A stretch of DNA of 64,000 nt from Acinetobacter shaoyimingii. GTDB lineage: Bacteria; Pseudomonadota; Gammaproteobacteria; Pseudomonadales; Moraxellaceae. The position numbers and the translations under genes are program-made. Below are positions 1 to 11,930 of the stretch, in pieces. Where the stretch lies: contig NZ_CP049801.1 in the NCBI RefSeq assembly GCF_011578045.1, positions 2,790,001 to 2,854,000 of the forward strand. Direction: 5' to 3'. The notes under the pieces are model-generated. The model was not told the DNA's origin, ran no database searches, and saw only the letters and a list, made by a program, of their open reading frames with translations. How positions within the stretch are numbered: the first letter of the stretch is position 1; each line of letters opens with the position of its first letter.

Positions 1-305
1 TCTAAGCCAAGAACGGACACTTTTGCACTTGGAATAAGGTTAAGGAAACCATCCAACATACCAATACCGGCACGCAAAATAGGCACCACAGTAATTTTCT
101 TACCTGCAATACGTTTTGTGGTCACTTTACCTGCCCAACCATCAATTTCATGATCAACAACAGGTAAGTCTTTGGTTGCCTCATAGGTTAAAAGCATCGT
201 TACTTCTTGCGCAAGTTCACGGAAGTTCTTAGTGCTGATATCTGCACGGCGCAATAAACCTAATTTATGACGAATGAGCGGATGACGGATTTCTTGAATT
301 GGCAC
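1..305 (-). CDS. upp: Uracil phosphoribosyltransferase, 5' part only (runs off the window)
   Basis: The reverse strand reads from a GTG at 305-303: [20 protein letters not shown], then later TYEATKDLP and [13 protein letters not shown], which is the recognisable N-terminal half of Upp. The enzyme converts uracil and PRPP to UMP in pyrimidine salvage. An AGGTG ribosome-binding sequence lies about seven bases before the GTG, which supports that start. About 101 codons are present; the C-terminal PRPP-binding loop lies beyond base 1. The gene points away from the window and lies downstream of the nuo operon, separated from it by a terminator. Confidence 0.93.
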   Translation of the reverse strand, partial: MPIQEIRHPLIRHKLGLLRRADISTKNFRELAQEVTMLLTYEATKDLPVVDHEIDGWAGKVTTKRIAGKKITVVPILRAGIGMLDGFLNLIPSAKVSVLGL

Positions 306-371
306 GGGAGAACACCTAGAACATAAAAGTAAATATCAACTATTATAAATGTTTTTTATATAAGAAATAAG

Positions 372-401
372 AAAAGCCCTCAATCAATGAGGGCTTTTTT
401 T
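372..401 (-). terminator. Rho-independent terminator after the nuo operon
   Basis: AAAAGCCCTC and GAGGGCTTTT pair around a seven-base loop, with T-runs on both strands. It sits 37 bases past the nuoN stop and about 65 bases before the upp start, so it most likely ends the nuo transcript and insulates upp. Confidence 0.85.
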
Positions 402-438
402 GTTAAACACTATAGTTTTTTTTGATTATTACACAATT

Positions 439-1995
439 CTATTGAAGAACAATGTGCAACGGTGCAACCAATTGTGATTGATTTGCGATTGCAATCAATG
501 GATCAGGATATACACCCACAACCAAAACAGCTAATGCAGCAAGCAATACCATAATACCACCAACTTTTTGACCCCAATGTTTATCGGCATCAATACGAGG
601 TACATCTGGTGGCGTCATGTACATGACAATCATTACACGCAAGTAGTAATACAAACCAATACCTGAACCAATAATGATCATTGCAGCGTAGAACCAATGT
701 GCTTCAGACACAACTGTCATCACAAGCAAGAACTTACCAATGAAACCAGCAGTTAACGGAATACCCGCTAAAGACAACATCATTACAGTTAAGGTCGCTG
801 TTAATACCGGACGACGCCAGAATAAACCGCGATAGTCTGCGAGTGACTCGGCTTCATTGCTGTTGTTATATGGGCTCGACATCAATGCGATTGAACCGAA
901 AGCACCAATTGTTGTTAATGTATACGTTGCAACATAAACACCAATAGACGTTAAGCTCAAGAATGATGCGCTCACTAAACCAAGCAATAAATAACCAAAA
1001 TGTGCAATTGAAGAGTATGCAAGGATACGTTTCAAGTTGACTTGTTTTACTGCAAGTAAGTTACCAACAATAATTGAAAGTACCGCAATTACAGTAATGA
1101 TGGTCTTAATTGATTCAACGCCAATAACGCCTGAAGACAATAAATAACGTACAAACAATCCAATCATCGCAACTTTAGCGACAGTCGCTAAGAATGTTGC
1201 GATTGGCGCTGGAGCACCTGCATACACGTCTGGAGTCCATTTATGAAATGGTGCCAATGACAATTTAAAGGCAACAGCAGCGACCATTAAACCTAAACCT
1301 AAAATACCGTATACAGAAGAGAATTTATCTCCCATTTGCGGTACGTAAGTTTGAAGTTGCATCATCAATTGTGGATCTTGAGTCTTGGTCAATGCCCAGA
1401 ACATGTCATCGACTTGACCTGCGAATGACAATGAACCCATTACTGCATAAACATACGCCATACCCATGAGCAACATTGCAGAAGCCGTTGCTGAAAGCAC
1501 AAGGTATTTCACTCCTGCTTCTAAAGATTTGCTACGTTGATAGGTATATGCAATTAATCCATAAACAGGAATCGACATTAACTCTAAGCTAATAAAGAAC
1601 GACGCAAGGTGCGAACTTACCACCATTAACATTGCGCCCATCACAGACACTAACATCAATAGATAAAGTTCTTCACGATTGTCTTTATAAGAATCAATGT
1701 ATGCATGCGATAAAGTACAACAAGCAAGTGCTGCAATCAAAATCACAAGTTGGTAGAACAAGCCAAATGGATCGACCATGAACAAGTTCATGACAGTGGC
1801 AGGCTTAAGCCCGCCACTGAACATTGTGAGTAGAATATTTGCCAATGCCAAGTTCAGACCAATTACTGATACTGTCGCAATTAAATTATGATTACGTTTA
1901 ATCGCAATCAAAAGCATCACAACAACCGCTGTCAATGCAACGATCATCACTGGCGCTAATGGCATAAGCTCTGCAAAAGATACTGTGAAGTTCAT
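439..1995 (-). CDS. nuoN: NADH-quinone oxidoreductase subunit N
   Basis: A 518-residue polytopic membrane protein of the antiporter-like complex I family. It is hydrophobic throughout, with about 14 predicted helices. The family-typical region around residues 245-275 (AFKLSLAPFHKWTPDVYAGA) carries the conserved lysine, histidine and proline of the proton channel. It is the most distal gene of the nuo operon, starting four bases after the nuoM stop. The subunit forms one of the proton-translocating channels of the membrane arm in the inner membrane. Length is slightly above the E. coli protein, mostly through loops. Confidence 0.97.
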   Translation of the reverse strand: MNFTVSFAELMPLAPVMIVALTAVVVMLLIAIKRNHNLIATVSVIGLNLALANILLTMFSGGLKPATVMNLFMVDPFGLFYQLVILIAALACCTLSHAYIDSYKDNREELYLLMLVSVMGAMLMVVSSHLASFFISLELMSIPVYGLIAYTYQRSKSLEAGVKYLVLSATASAMLLMGMAYVYAVMGSLSFAGQVDDMFWALTKTQDPQLMMQLQTYVPQMGDKFSSVYGILGLGLMVAAVAFKLSLAPFHKWTPDVYAGAPAPIATFLATVAKVAMIGLFVRYLLSSGVIGVESIKTIITVIAVLSIIVGNLLAVKQVNLKRILAYSSIAHFGYLLLGLVSASFLSLTSIGVYVATYTLTTIGAFGSIALMSSPYNNSNEAESLADYRGLFWRRPVLTATLTVMMLSLAGIPLTAGFIGKFLLVMTVVSEAHWFYAAMIIIGSGIGLYYYLRVMIVMYMTPPDVPRIDADKHWGQKVGGIMVLLAALAVLVVGVYPDPLIAIANQSQLVAPLHIVLQ

Positions 1996-1998
1996 GAC

Positions 1999-3615
1999 TT
2001 ATTGGATCTCCACATTTTCAAGTTGAGTTGCTGCTTGTTGTACAGCTTCAACGACTTCATTTTGTGCTGGAATCGCACTCTGTGCAATCCAAGCCATACT
2101 TGAGTTAGATACATCAAGGAACGTTTGTGGGTAAATACCAAGCCATAAAAGACCAAACGCACAAATGAGTAAGATCACAACTTCACGTGTATTCAAGTCT
2201 TTCAAAGGACTTGTGTAATGTTGTTTTTGCTCTTCATTTGGCGTACCAAACAATGCTTTATGAATCAAGATCAGACCGTAAAGACCTGCAAATACTAAGC
2301 TTACTGCAGCAATGATCGTAAAGATCGGGAATTTACCGAATGAACCCATCAAGATCAGGAATTCACCAATAAAGTTACCTAAACCAGGGATACCGACAAG
2401 TGCAGCCACAAAGAACATCAAGAAGAATGATAGATATTGGAACTGACCACGAAGCCCACCCATCAAACGTAAATCACGCGTATGTAAACGCTCATACACT
2501 TGACCACACATAATGAACAATGCAGCAGATGACAAGCCATGCGCCAACATCATAATCATCAAACCTTGGAAGGTTAAGATGTTACCTGCGTAAATCGCAA
2601 GAAGGACAAAGCCCATGTGTGAAATTGACGTATACGCCAATAAACGTTTCATATCGGTTTGCTGGAAAGCACACCAAGCACCGTAGAAGATACCGATTAA
2701 ACCGAGAATGATCGCAACATCAGCAAATTGAGCAGAAGCTGCTGGGAAGAATGGAATGACAAAACGAATCAAACCGTAAGCTGCAGTCTTAATCAAGATC
2801 CCTGCAAGGTCGACAGAACCTGCTGTAGGTGCTTGGGCATGTGCATCAGGCAACCAACCGTGTAATGGGAAAACTGGAAGTTTTACCGCAAAACCGATGA
2901 ATAAACAGATCATGAATGCATATGCAATAGCTGGTGCTTGTGTATCAAGCGCATTGGCAACGGATAACAAGTGTGTATAACCGAAGCTAATGGTTTGCGT
3001 CATCATGTAGCCATAGATCACTAGACCTAAGATACCGACAAGCATGATTAAACCAGCAACTTGCGTATAAATAAAGAATTTAGTCGCAGCATAGACACGT
3101 GATTTACCATCTGCCCCTTTATGACCCCAAAGTGCGATCAAGAAATAGATCGGTACCAGCATCATCTCCCAGAAGAAGAAGAACAAGAACATGTCGATGG
3201 CAAGGAAAACACCGATTACCCCACCCAAAGACCATAAAAGGTTGAGATGGAAGAAACCAACATTCTTTTGAATTTCACCCCAAGAACAGCCAACAGCGAG
3301 CACACCTAAAAGTGCAGTCAAGCCAACCATGAGAAGTGAAAGACCATCTAATGCAAGATGAATGTTAATGCCTAAAGTCTGAATCCATGGCACCATGAAT
3401 TCGGCAGACCACGTTGGTGCAGTACTACCTAGCTCATAGTTATATGTTCCCGAATGCCATAACGCAATCGTGATCATTAAAGTAACGAGCATACCTGCCA
3501 TTGCGATATAACGCGGCAAGTGTTCATCAACTTTGTCGACCAACCAGCACACAAAACCTGCAATGAAAGGTACAAGGATCAGCGCGGGTAAAAACCAGTT
3601 ATTTGTGATTTCCAT
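1999..3615 (-). CDS. nuoM: NADH-quinone oxidoreductase subunit M
   Basis: A 538-residue integral membrane protein of the Mrp-antiporter-like family. The segment near residue 143 (FFFFWEMMLVPIYFL) contains the conserved channel glutamate, and AVKLPVFPLHGWLPDAHAQA near residue 245 is the signature of NuoM/ND4. It provides a proton channel in the complex I membrane arm. The gene sits between nuoL and nuoN, with one base to the nuoL stop and three to the nuoN start, so it is translated from a tightly packed polycistronic message. Confidence 0.97.
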   Translation of the reverse strand: MEITNNWFLPALILVPFIAGFVCWLVDKVDEHLPRYIAMAGMLVTLMITIALWHSGTYNYELGSTAPTWSAEFMVPWIQTLGINIHLALDGLSLLMVGLTALLGVLAVGCSWGEIQKNVGFFHLNLLWSLGGVIGVFLAIDMFLFFFFWEMMLVPIYFLIALWGHKGADGKSRVYAATKFFIYTQVAGLIMLVGILGLVIYGYMMTQTISFGYTHLLSVANALDTQAPAIAYAFMICLFIGFAVKLPVFPLHGWLPDAHAQAPTAGSVDLAGILIKTAAYGLIRFVIPFFPAASAQFADVAIILGLIGIFYGAWCAFQQTDMKRLLAYTSISHMGFVLLAIYAGNILTFQGLMIMMLAHGLSSAALFIMCGQVYERLHTRDLRLMGGLRGQFQYLSFFLMFFVAALVGIPGLGNFIGEFLILMGSFGKFPIFTIIAAVSLVFAGLYGLILIHKALFGTPNEEQKQHYTSPLKDLNTREVVILLICAFGLLWLGIYPQTFLDVSNSSMAWIAQSAIPAQNEVVEAVQQAATQLENVEIQ

Positions 3616-3616
3616 C

Positions 3617-5506
3617 TTATTTCCCCACGATCTGAGTCACGATCAAGATCATTAGTAAGACCACTAAACCTAGTGTCATACTCGAAGCGTATTCACGTAA
3701 TGAACCTGTTTGACGTGAGCTTGTAAAGCGATTACCACCTTTAACAAGTGCTGGTAATACGAGCCATAATGCATCTACTGGATCACGGCCAAATAACTTC
3801 GCAAAAAACAGATACGGTTTAACGAACACAATGTCATATAACGCATCAAAACCAAGCGCATTACGGCAGATATTTGCAAGACCAGCACCAAAAGAAGTAT
3901 TGGCAAATGATTTTACAGCACCATAAGCAAAGGCAAATAATGCTACACCCACTGCAAGACCGAATAATGCAATACCAACAGCTGTATGTTCAGCCGAATG
4001 CATACCATGTTCTAGAATTTCTGGAACATTGAATGCTGGAATTTGAGCAGAATTTAACAGTTTTTCAACTGGTGCTTTTAATGCTGCACCAACGAAAGTT
4101 GACAATACTGCAAGAATCGCCAATGGCCCCCAGTAAGTCACACCTTTAATTTCATGGTAAGGCGTATTTTCTTTACCGAAGAACACTACCCAGATTAAAC
4201 GGAATGTGTAGATTGAAGTTAAGAACGCACCAGCTACACCTGTCCAGTACAAGCAATCATATATTGCAATCGAATTGCCTTTCACCCATACCGCACCAAG
4301 GATTGCATCTTTTGAGAAGAAGCCCACAGTGATGAATGGAATTGCGGCCAATGCACCGCCACCAATCGCGAAACATGCAAACAAGAATTTGTTACGCTTG
4401 AACAAGCCACCCATTTTGAAGATGTTTTGTTCGTGATGGTAAGCCAAAATCACCGCACCCGAAGACAAGAATAATAATGCCTTGAAGAATGCGTGTGCCA
4501 ACATGTGGAACAGACCTGCTTGATATGCTTCAGCACCCACTGCCATAAACATATAACCGAGCTGACTCATGGTTGAATAAGCAAGAATACGTTTGATGTC
4601 GGTTTGAACCAATGCAGCAAAACCAGCAACGATTAATGTTACCGCACCTGTAATTGAGATGAACACCATCACTTCTGGTGCCAATTCAAATACTGAGAAC
4701 ATACGGCAGCATAGGTAAACACCTGCTGTCACCATTGTTGCAGCATGGATCAATGCAGATACTGGTGTAGGACCAGCCATCGCATCTGCCAACCATGTTT
4801 GTAATGGGATTTGCGCAGATTTACCTGCAGCACCCAAGAACAACATCAGTGCAGTCACAATTGTTAATGTTGAGCTCGCAGTCATTACAACAGGCGCAGT
4901 CGCAACAATTTCAGCGATATTTAGCGTACCGAATTGTTGATACAACAAGAACAATGCAATCAGTAAGAATACATCACCCACACGTGTTACGGTAAATGCT
5001 TTGATTGCAGCAAAACCATTTGCAGGGTTTTGATAGTAGTAACCAATCAGCAAGTAAGAGCAAAGACCTACGCCTTCCCAACCTAAGAACAATAACGCTA
5101 GGTTATCACCCAATACGAGCAGCAACATGCTTGCAACGAAAAGGTTGAAATAAGAGAAGAAACGCGCGAAGTCTTCTTCACCACGCATATACCATGCAGC
5201 AAAGATATGAATTAAGAAACCCACACCTGTGATCATGCCAAGCATGAGCAGTGACAAACCGTCTAGTTGTAAGCTAATGCCTGGTGCAAAACCACCCACA
5301 TTGAACCATGTCCATAAATGCTGAACATAAACAGCTTCACCGCTGCCTACAAAGCTCATACCTGCAATAAGTGCAAATAATGCTGATAGACCTACTGCAC
5401 CGACACCAATGATCGCTGCCACTGATTCAGGGAGTTTATTACGCCCTGCCGCTAAAAGGACAAAACCAATGAGCGGAAATAATATAGTTAAAGCTAATAA
5501 ACTCAT
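3617..5506 (-). CDS. nuoL: NADH-quinone oxidoreductase subunit L
   Basis: A 629-residue polytopic membrane protein, the largest antiporter-like subunit of complex I. Family features include [17 protein letters not shown] near residue 140, with the conserved channel glutamate, and [20 protein letters not shown] near residue 230. The C-terminal part should form the long amphipathic lateral helix typical of NuoL, ending in the last membrane span. The start overlaps the end of nuoK by four bases (ATGA), which points to translational coupling. Confidence 0.97.
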   Translation of the reverse strand: MSLLALTILFPLIGFVLLAAGRNKLPESVAAIIGVGAVGLSALFALIAGMSFVGSGEAVYVQHLWTWFNVGGFAPGISLQLDGLSLLMLGMITGVGFLIHIFAAWYMRGEEDFARFFSYFNLFVASMLLLVLGDNLALLFLGWEGVGLCSYLLIGYYYQNPANGFAAIKAFTVTRVGDVFLLIALFLLYQQFGTLNIAEIVATAPVVMTASSTLTIVTALMLFLGAAGKSAQIPLQTWLADAMAGPTPVSALIHAATMVTAGVYLCCRMFSVFELAPEVMVFISITGAVTLIVAGFAALVQTDIKRILAYSTMSQLGYMFMAVGAEAYQAGLFHMLAHAFFKALLFLSSGAVILAYHHEQNIFKMGGLFKRNKFLFACFAIGGGALAAIPFITVGFFSKDAILGAVWVKGNSIAIYDCLYWTGVAGAFLTSIYTFRLIWVVFFGKENTPYHEIKGVTYWGPLAILAVLSTFVGAALKAPVEKLLNSAQIPAFNVPEILEHGMHSAEHTAVGIALFGLAVGVALFAFAYGAVKSFANTSFGAGLANICRNALGFDALYDIVFVKPYLFFAKLFGRDPVDALWLVLPALVKGGNRFTSSRQTGSLREYASSMTLGLVVLLMILIVTQIVGK

Positions 5507-5811
5507 CCGCGCATCTCACTAGCAGCATCTACATCCAAGTGATGGAAGCGATGATAGAACTGAAGGACGATCGCAAGTCCGATACAAGCCTCTGCCGCAG
5601 CAAGCGTCAAGATGAAGATGAACATCACTTGACCGTCTGGTTGTGCCCATGCACTACCTACAAGTACAAATGCAAGTGCAGCCGCATTCATCATGACTTC
5701 AAGGCTCATCAACATAAATAATAAGTTGCGTCGAACCATTACACCGTAAAGACCGAGTGCAAAAAGAATAGTCGCAACAATCAAACCATGATCTAAAGGG
5801 ATGTTACCCAT
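5503..5811 (-). CDS. nuoK: NADH-quinone oxidoreductase subunit K
   Basis: A small three-helix membrane subunit. I place the start at the ATG at 5811-5809 ([14 protein letters not shown]), giving 102 residues, the normal length for NuoK. An in-frame ATG ten codons upstream lies inside nuoJ and would add a charged tail the family does not have. The two conserved membrane glutamates ([10 protein letters not shown] and [10 protein letters not shown]) are present; they belong to the proton path of the membrane arm. The chosen start overlaps the nuoJ end by eight bases. Confidence 0.95.
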   Translation of the reverse strand: MGNIPLDHGLIVATILFALGLYGVMVRRNLLFMLMSLEVMMNAAALAFVLVGSAWAQPDGQVMFIFILTLAAAEACIGLAIVLQFYHRFHHLDVDAASEMRG

Positions 5812-6331
5812 TATTCTTGTCCTCTTCTGCACCAGGTTCACGTTTACCTAGATGGTATGCGGCAACAAATGCACCAAGCAATAACATCGCAGCGACTTCA
5901 ACCAACAATAAGTACTTGGTATAGAGTGAGTAACCTACTGCTTTAGGACCAATTACTTCAGTGCCCACAGTCTGAACGGTTACGTTGTAGTCTGAACCTA
6001 AGCACCACACCAACAACAAACCAATCAAGAAAGACATTAAAGCAGGATATGCCCAAGCAGAAGATGTCAACCATTTACGCTCTTGCTCTACCGTATTTTG
6101 ACCGAGATTGAGCATCATCACCACGAACACGAATAAAACCATAATCGCGCCCGCATAAACGATAATCTCAAGCGCGCCAGCAAATGGCGCACCCACGATC
6201 ATAAAAATACCCGCTACAGCAAGTAACGAAACAATCAAACTCAATAAAGCATGCACAGGGTTCGCATTGGTCACAACACGAACTGTAGAAACGATGGCCA
6301 CGAGAGCCATCAAATAAAATGGCCAAATCAT
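5804..6331 (-). CDS. nuoJ: NADH-quinone oxidoreductase subunit J
   Basis: A 175-residue protein with about five membrane helices. The segment [21 protein letters not shown] (residues 53-73) matches the conserved third helix of NuoJ, which contains the pi-bulge involved in coupling. The C-terminus is short, polar and acidic. The gene starts within the end of nuoI (four-base ATGA overlap) and overlaps nuoK at its 3' end, typical of the compact nuoIJK block. Confidence 0.96.
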   Translation of the reverse strand: MIWPFYLMALVAIVSTVRVVTNANPVHALLSLIVSLLAVAGIFMIVGAPFAGALEIIVYAGAIMVLFVFVVMMLNLGQNTVEQERKWLTSSAWAYPALMSFLIGLLLVWCLGSDYNVTVQTVGTEVIGPKAVGYSLYTKYLLLVEVAAMLLLGAFVAAYHLGKREPGAEEDKNNG

Positions 6332-6870
6332 GGTAAGAGACTCCGTACATCAACAGGTTTACTTTCGCGTTGAGCTTGACCTTTATCTTTACCTGCTACA
6401 GCCATACCAGTTACACGGTAGAAGTTATAGTCAGGATATTTACCAGGACCTGAAATGAGTAAGTTTTCTTTCTCATAGACCAAGTCTTGACGAACATATT
6501 CAGCCAATTCGAAATCTGGAGTGAGCTGAATTGCAGTTGTTGGACATGCTTCTTCACACATACCGCAGAAAATACAACGAGAGAAGTTAATACGGAAAAA
6601 CTCCGGATACCAACGACCATCTTCATGTTCTGCTTTTTGTAAAGAAATACAGCCTACAGGGCAAGCAACAGCACACAAGTTACACGCAACACAGCGCTCT
6701 TCGCCATCAGGGTCACGTGTTAACACAATACGACCACGGAAACGTGGTGGTACGATGTCTTCAGCTTTCACTTCTGGATATAAAATCGTGTCACGTTTAC
6801 GTGTCGCATGGCTGAACACCATCCACAACGAACGTACGATTGTTCCAAATCCAGCTAGAATTTTATACAT
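6328..6870 (-). CDS. nuoI: NADH-quinone oxidoreductase subunit I (two 4Fe-4S clusters)
   Basis: A 180-residue peripheral-arm ferredoxin subunit. Two CxxCxxCxxxCP motifs are visible: cysteines 60, 63, 66 and 70 ([12 protein letters not shown]) and cysteines 99, 102, 105 and 109 ([12 protein letters not shown]). These bind the N6a and N6b 4Fe-4S clusters that pass electrons from NuoG towards NuoB. The short N-terminus is amphipathic, consistent with membrane-surface docking. It lies between nuoH and nuoJ in the standard order. Confidence 0.97.
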   Translation of the reverse strand: MYKILAGFGTIVRSLWMVFSHATRKRDTILYPEVKAEDIVPPRFRGRIVLTRDPDGEERCVACNLCAVACPVGCISLQKAEHEDGRWYPEFFRINFSRCIFCGMCEEACPTTAIQLTPDFELAEYVRQDLVYEKENLLISGPGKYPDYNFYRVTGMAVAGKDKGQAQRESKPVDVRSLLP

Positions 6871-6888
6871 TTTGTACTCCCTGCTGTC

Positions 6889-7905
6889 CTAGGCCTGATT
6901 CAACAGAATTACAGCACCAGTCACTAGCAAGTTGACCAACGCTAAAGGCAAACAAACCTTCCAACCAAAGTTCATGACTTGGTCATAACGAGGACGCATA
7001 AGCGAACCACGAGCCAAGACAAACATCATTACGAAGAATGCTGTTTTAATCACGAACCAGAATACAGGTGGAATAAACGGAATGTCTAAGTTGAACGGTG
7101 CTAACCAACCACCGAAGAATAACGTTACGATGAGTGCTGAAATAAGCACAACGTTTACGTATTCCGCAACGAAGAACATCCCCCATTTCATACCGCCGTA
7201 TTCGACATGGTAACCTTCAGCCAATTCTTGCTCAGCTTCTGGTTGGTCAAATGGATGACGGTGAGTTACCGCTACACCCGCAACCACAAAGATTAAGAAA
7301 CCTAAGAATTGTGGAATCACAAACCAGCAATCTTTTTGCGCTTCTACGATTTCACGCATGTTGAATGAGCCTGCAATTGCAACCACACCCATCAAAGAAA
7401 TACCCAAGAACACTTCATATGAAATGGTTTGAGCTGCAGAACGTAGACCACCCAATAACGCATATTTGTTATTTGAAGACCAACCACCAAAAAGTACTGC
7501 ATAAACAGCGACACCAGCCATTGCCATAAAGAACAATAGACCAATGCTCATATCTGCCACACCTAAAGTCGGTGAAACAGGAATAACCATGAATGACAAT
7601 ACCGCTGTTGCCATAGCAACAGCAGGTGCTAAACGGAACGTTAATTTGTCCGCAAATTTTGGCGTCCAGTCTTCTTTGAACATGATTTTTAGCATGTCGG
7701 CAACGATCTGGAACATACCACCAGGACCAACACGGTTTGGACCATAACGGTCTTGCCAAAGTGCAAGTAAACGACGCTCTATGAATGACATCAACGCTGC
7801 AACAAGCACCACAACCAGCAAAATCACAATCGCTTGCACAACAGAGTAAGCGATTGGCCAGTTTTCAGCCCAAAGCGGTGTTTGACGCATAATTTCTTGA
7901 TTCAT
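6889..7905 (-). CDS. nuoH: NADH-quinone oxidoreductase subunit H
   Basis: A 338-residue membrane subunit with about eight helices. It carries the family signature around residues 43-75 ([20 protein letters not shown]) and the acidic loop [21 protein letters not shown] near residue 220. NuoH forms part of the quinone-binding cavity at the junction of the peripheral and membrane arms. It starts three bases after the nuoG stop and is followed 18 bases later by nuoI. Confidence 0.97.
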   Translation of the reverse strand: MNQEIMRQTPLWAENWPIAYSVVQAIVILLVVVLVAALMSFIERRLLALWQDRYGPNRVGPGGMFQIVADMLKIMFKEDWTPKFADKLTFRLAPAVAMATAVLSFMVIPVSPTLGVADMSIGLLFFMAMAGVAVYAVLFGGWSSNNKYALLGGLRSAAQTISYEVFLGISLMGVVAIAGSFNMREIVEAQKDCWFVIPQFLGFLIFVVAGVAVTHRHPFDQPEAEQELAEGYHVEYGGMKWGMFFVAEYVNVVLISALIVTLFFGGWLAPFNLDIPFIPPVFWFVIKTAFFVMMFVLARGSLMRPRYDQVMNFGWKVCLPLALVNLLVTGAVILLNQA

Positions 7906-7908
7906 GAA

Positions 7909-10590
7909 TTACACTCCTACCGCGACTGATACAGGCTCAGCAAGAGAAACCGTTGGCGCTAAACCAATTGGGTAACCAATATAACCTGTAGGTAAATATT
8001 CAATCACTTGTACAGGCAAACTGATTGTAGACTCGCCTGCTTTCACGGTGATGTTTTGACCATCTTTCAAATTCAAACGTGTTGCATCTTGTTCGCCTAC
8101 TGCAAATACCGCTTCAGGAATACGCGATTCCATTGCAGGTGTTTTCACAGTGAACTCGCCAGAACCAAAGATATGATGCATTGGCACAAGGCGGAAACTT
8201 TCAGCATTTGTTAACACTGGAGTTGGAGCAACATAAGTACGCGCAGGACGTTTTGCTAAACGATCGAACAAACGAATACCCGAATCACCACCTTTTAAGT
8301 GACCACCCACGTTGTCTTGGAATTTGTTCCAAGCTTGTGGAGAGTTCCAACCTGCAGACCATGCAAATGGTACAAGTGCCGATGGTGTTTGATTTCCGAC
8401 ATAACCTTCCATAGAGAATGTTAATGCAGAATCTTTATCGACAGGCTGTTTAGGTTCATGCACGGATAAAGGTGCGCGCATTGCAGTACGACCTGAGTAA
8501 CGACGTGGTTCACGTGCGATTTTCAAGCCATGTACACGGTAGCCAGCATCTGGCGCTACGTCTTGAATTGCTTCTAAGGCAGGTACATTTTTCGCAACTG
8601 AATCAATAACGTCGTCAAGCAATGTCCAAGAAATCGCTTTACCTTGTAAACCAGTTTCAATGGCATGCAACCAGCGCCATGATTCTTTAATCGCGTATTC
8701 TGGTTTGTAGTAGCTTGGGTCATACACTTGATAGAAACGTTGTGCACGGCCTTCTTGCGATACCACAGTACCATCACCTTCAGCGAAGCTTGCAGCTGAA
8801 AGCACGACATTTGCTTTTTTCACTGTTTCAGTTTCAGAGTGATCAAGAACAATCACATCTTTCGCTTTTGCCAGTGCAGCATCGACTTGTTTTGCAGGTA
8901 AACGACGGTAAAGGTCATTTTCCACAACAATGATCGTGTCGTAATCTTTGGCAAATGCTTGCTCTAGACTTTGACCACCAAAGATTGCTAAGCCCATTGA
9001 GTTCACTTCTGGAACAGTCAATGTAAGCCCTGCATTACCTAGGTTTTGAGCCACTTGTGCCGCAGCTTCCATGATCGCAGGATCTTGTAAGCTTGTACCA
9101 GAGATAATCAATGGTTTTTTCGCTGCTTTTAAAGTGTCTGCAATGGTTTGTGCAAATGCTTTTGCATCGTCATCAAGACCTGTGAAGCTTTCACCTTTTA
9201 CAGCAGCAGCAACAGCAAAACCTAAACGCGCGATATCATTTGGAGAAGCAACCACTTCACCCGTCGCAACATCTGATAAACGTGTTTGAGTCGCAGCTAA
9301 GATGTAAATTGGGGATTTCGCATCTTGACCAATACGTTGTACAGGTTCAGCCAACCATTCTTGGGTACGACGTTCCGCTGCCATTTCTTTGGCTTTGTTT
9401 TTCGCCGCTTGACGAACTGACAAGGCCATACGTGGCGCAGTTTGCGTTAAGTCTTCACCTAAGATCAGTACCGCATCGTAGCTTTCGATTTCACGCATAC
9501 CTGGGTTATAGACACCCTCGGTTTGCATAATTGATGCAGCTAACTCAACCAAGTTCTGCTCTTTTTGAGACAGACCTGTTGAATAGTTATCTTGTCCAAC
9601 CAATTCACGAAGCGCGAAGTTAGACTCAATTGATGCACGTGGTGAACCAATACCCAATACTTTTTTACCTTGGATATTTGCAATCACAGTATCAAGCGCT
9701 TGGTCAACTGAAACAGTTTGAACGTCTGCACCTTGACGGAATTGTGGTTGACGTGGACGATCTGCACGGTTCACATAACCTGTACCGAAACGACCTTTGT
9801 CACACAAGAAGTATTGGTTGACTTCACCATTAAAACGGTTTTCGACACGACGAAGTTCGCCATAACGTTCACCCGGAGAAATGTTACAACCTGAAGAACA
9901 ACCTTGGCATACGCTTGGCGCATACTGCATGTCCCATTTACGGTTATAGCGTTCTGAATGCGTTTTGTCTGTGAAAACACCAGTCGGGCAGACTTCAGTT
10001 AAGTTACCAGAGAACTCAGACTCTAAAGTGCCTGATTCTGGACGACCGAAGTAAACACGTGAAGCATTTGCATACACACCAAAGTCTGTACCACCCGCAT
10101 AGTCTTTGTAGTAACGCACACAACGGTAACACGCAATACAACGGTTCATTTCGTGAGAAATGAATGAGCCTAGCTCTTGGTTGTAATGGGTACGTTTTGT
10201 GAAGCGATAACGACGACGATCATGCTGAGTCATCACCGTCATATCTTGTAAATGACAGTGACCACCCTCTTCACAGACTGGACAGTCGTGTGGGTGATTG
10301 GTCATCAAGAATTCAACAACAGAAGCACGGAAATCTTTCGCTTCTTTGTCTTCAATTGAAATATAGGTATTGTCAGCAGCAGGTGTCATACATGACATGA
10401 CTAAACGACCACGCGTATCTTCAGGATTCGCGTATTGAGTCACAGCACATTGACGGCATGAACCGACAGAACCTAAGGATGGATGCCAACAAAAGTATGG
10501 GATGTCAATGCCAAGACTCAAACAAGCTTGTAGCAAGTTTTCTGAGCCGTTGACTTCATACGATTTTCCATCGACATGAATTGTAGCCAT
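7909..10590 (-). CDS. nuoG: NADH-quinone oxidoreductase subunit G
   Basis: An 893-residue soluble subunit. The N-terminal 2Fe-2S ferredoxin domain (residues 1-80) shows [18 protein letters not shown]. It is followed by the histidine-containing cluster region ([15 protein letters not shown], residues about 100-115), a 4Fe-4S region with [10 protein letters not shown] and CPTGVF (about 150-210), and a molybdopterin-oxidoreductase-like domain opening with CQGCSSGCN near 230. The C-terminal region resembles the molydopterin-dinucleotide-binding fold but has no cofactor role in complex I. It routes electrons from NuoF towards NuoI. Confidence 0.96.
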   Translation of the reverse strand: MATIHVDGKSYEVNGSENLLQACLSLGIDIPYFCWHPSLGSVGSCRQCAVTQYANPEDTRGRLVMSCMTPAADNTYISIEDKEAKDFRASVVEFLMTNHPHDCPVCEEGGHCHLQDMTVMTQHDRRRYRFTKRTHYNQELGSFISHEMNRCIACYRCVRYYKDYAGGTDFGVYANASRVYFGRPESGTLESEFSGNLTEVCPTGVFTDKTHSERYNRKWDMQYAPSVCQGCSSGCNISPGERYGELRRVENRFNGEVNQYFLCDKGRFGTGYVNRADRPRQPQFRQGADVQTVSVDQALDTVIANIQGKKVLGIGSPRASIESNFALRELVGQDNYSTGLSQKEQNLVELAASIMQTEGVYNPGMREIESYDAVLILGEDLTQTAPRMALSVRQAAKNKAKEMAAERRTQEWLAEPVQRIGQDAKSPIYILAATQTRLSDVATGEVVASPNDIARLGFAVAAAVKGESFTGLDDDAKAFAQTIADTLKAAKKPLIISGTSLQDPAIMEAAAQVAQNLGNAGLTLTVPEVNSMGLAIFGGQSLEQAFAKDYDTIIVVENDLYRRLPAKQVDAALAKAKDVIVLDHSETETVKKANVVLSAASFAEGDGTVVSQEGRAQRFYQVYDPSYYKPEYAIKESWRWLHAIETGLQGKAISWTLLDDVIDSVAKNVPALEAIQDVAPDAGYRVHGLKIAREPRRYSGRTAMRAPLSVHEPKQPVDKDSALTFSMEGYVGNQTPSALVPFAWSAGWNSPQAWNKFQDNVGGHLKGGDSGIRLFDRLAKRPARTYVAPTPVLTNAESFRLVPMHHIFGSGEFTVKTPAMESRIPEAVFAVGEQDATRLNLKDGQNITVKAGESTISLPVQVIEYLPTGYIGYPIGLAPTVSLAEPVSVAVGV

Positions 10591-10601
10591 AGTCGAATTC
10601 C

Positions 10602-11930
10602 TTAAACTTGTTCTGCGTGGCTGGTTTGAGCTGCTGCGTTTACAACTTTAGCTTCAAACTCGCTACGGAAATGTTTGAGTGCACCCATAAGTGGTTCCAT
10701 TGCACCTGGTGCGTGAGCGCAGAAAGTTTTACCAATCCAAAGCTTACGAGTAAGCTCTTGTAAGTGATCGATATCTTCTTTCTTACCTGTACCATCTTCT
10801 AGTGCTTTGAGCGCTTTTACTGCCCAAGGTAAACCGTCACGGCAAGGAGTACACCAACCGCATGACTCACGTGCAAAGAATTCTTCTAGGTTACGCGTTG
10901 CTGAAACCATACATTGTGTTTCATCAACCACCATGAGCAAACATGTCCCTAAACGTGAACCTGCTTTCATGATGCTTTCTGCATCCATTGGAAGATCAAT
11001 ATGTTCAGCAGCCAAGAAGTCTGTAGAAGCACCACCTGGTAACCATGCTTTCAGTTTCAATCCATCACGCATACCACCGGCATGATCTTCAATCACTTCA
11101 CGCGCAGTTGTACCGAATGGAAGCTCCCAAAGACCTGGGAATTTTACTTTGCCTGATGCACCATAAATTTTAGTGCCTGGATCTTTCGATTTACCCGCAG
11201 ATAGACCGATATACCATTCAGGACCACGAAGCATTATGGCTGGCAAGTTGTTGTAAGTCTCTACGTTGTTGACAATCGTAGGACGACCCCAAGCACCTGC
11301 AACTTGTGGGAAAGGCGGTTTAGTACGAGGATTCGCACGACGACCTTCAAGTGAGTTAATCAATGCAGTTTCTTCACCGCAGATATAACGGCCTGCACCT
11401 GTATGTACATGAAGGTCAAAGTTCCAACCTGTACCTAAGATGTCTTTACCCAAATAACCTTTAGCACGAATTTGTTCTAAAGCTTCATTTAAGTATTTTG
11501 CCGCTTCGATATATTCACCACGGATGAAGATATAACCTTGAGTTGCCTCTAGGGTATAACCTGCAATGAGCATCCCTTCGATCAATTGATGAGGAAGATC
11601 TTCCATCAACAAACGGTCTTTGAATGTTCCTGGTTCCATTTCATCGGCATTACAGATCAGGTAACGTGGACCACCATCATTTGGTGCCATCAATGACCAT
11701 TTAATCCCTGCTGGGAAACCTGCACCACCACGACCTTTTACCGTTGCCGCTTTAACCACTTCTAATACTTCAGCAGGTTTCATACCCAAAGCTTTTTTAA
11801 AGCCTGCGTAACCTTCTAAAGCTTCGTAGTCATCTGCACTGCGAACATTTGCCTGTTTACTCAAACGCCAAGTCAGTGGATGAGTTTCTGGGTTACCGTC
11901 GCCATAAATCGGTTTTGGTTCAGTATTCAT
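10602..11930 (-). CDS. nuoF: NADH-quinone oxidoreductase subunit F (NADH and FMN site)
   Basis: A 442-residue soluble subunit. The glycine-rich NADH/FMN-binding segment [13 protein letters not shown] lies at about residues 67-79. The 4Fe-4S motif [12 protein letters not shown] lies at about residues 355-366, with the fourth cysteine near 405 ([12 protein letters not shown]). It oxidises NADH and passes electrons through FMN to the iron-sulfur chain. The start overlaps the nuoE stop by four bases, so the NuoE/F pair is probably translated in a coupled way. Confidence 0.97.
   Translation of the reverse strand: MNTEPKPIYGDGNPETHPLTWRLSKQANVRSADDYEALEGYAGFKKALGMKPAEVLEVVKAATVKGRGGAGFPAGIKWSLMAPNDGGPRYLICNADEMEPGTFKDRLLMEDLPHQLIEGMLIAGYTLEATQGYIFIRGEYIEAAKYLNEALEQIRAKGYLGKDILGTGWNFDLHVHTGAGRYICGEETALINSLEGRRANPRTKPPFPQVAGAWGRPTIVNNVETYNNLPAIMLRGPEWYIGLSAGKSKDPGTKIYGASGKVKFPGLWELPFGTTAREVIEDHAGGMRDGLKLKAWLPGGASTDFLAAEHIDLPMDAESIMKAGSRLGTCLLMVVDETQCMVSATRNLEEFFARESCGWCTPCRDGLPWAVKALKALEDGTGKKEDIDHLQELTRKLWIGKTFCAHAPGAMEPLMGALKHFRSEFEAKVVNAAAQTSHAEQV

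Noticed and set aside
5812..5841. A longer NuoK with ten extra N-terminal residues
   Set aside because: The extension lies inside nuoJ, is charged, and makes the protein longer than the family; the ATG at 5811 fits better.
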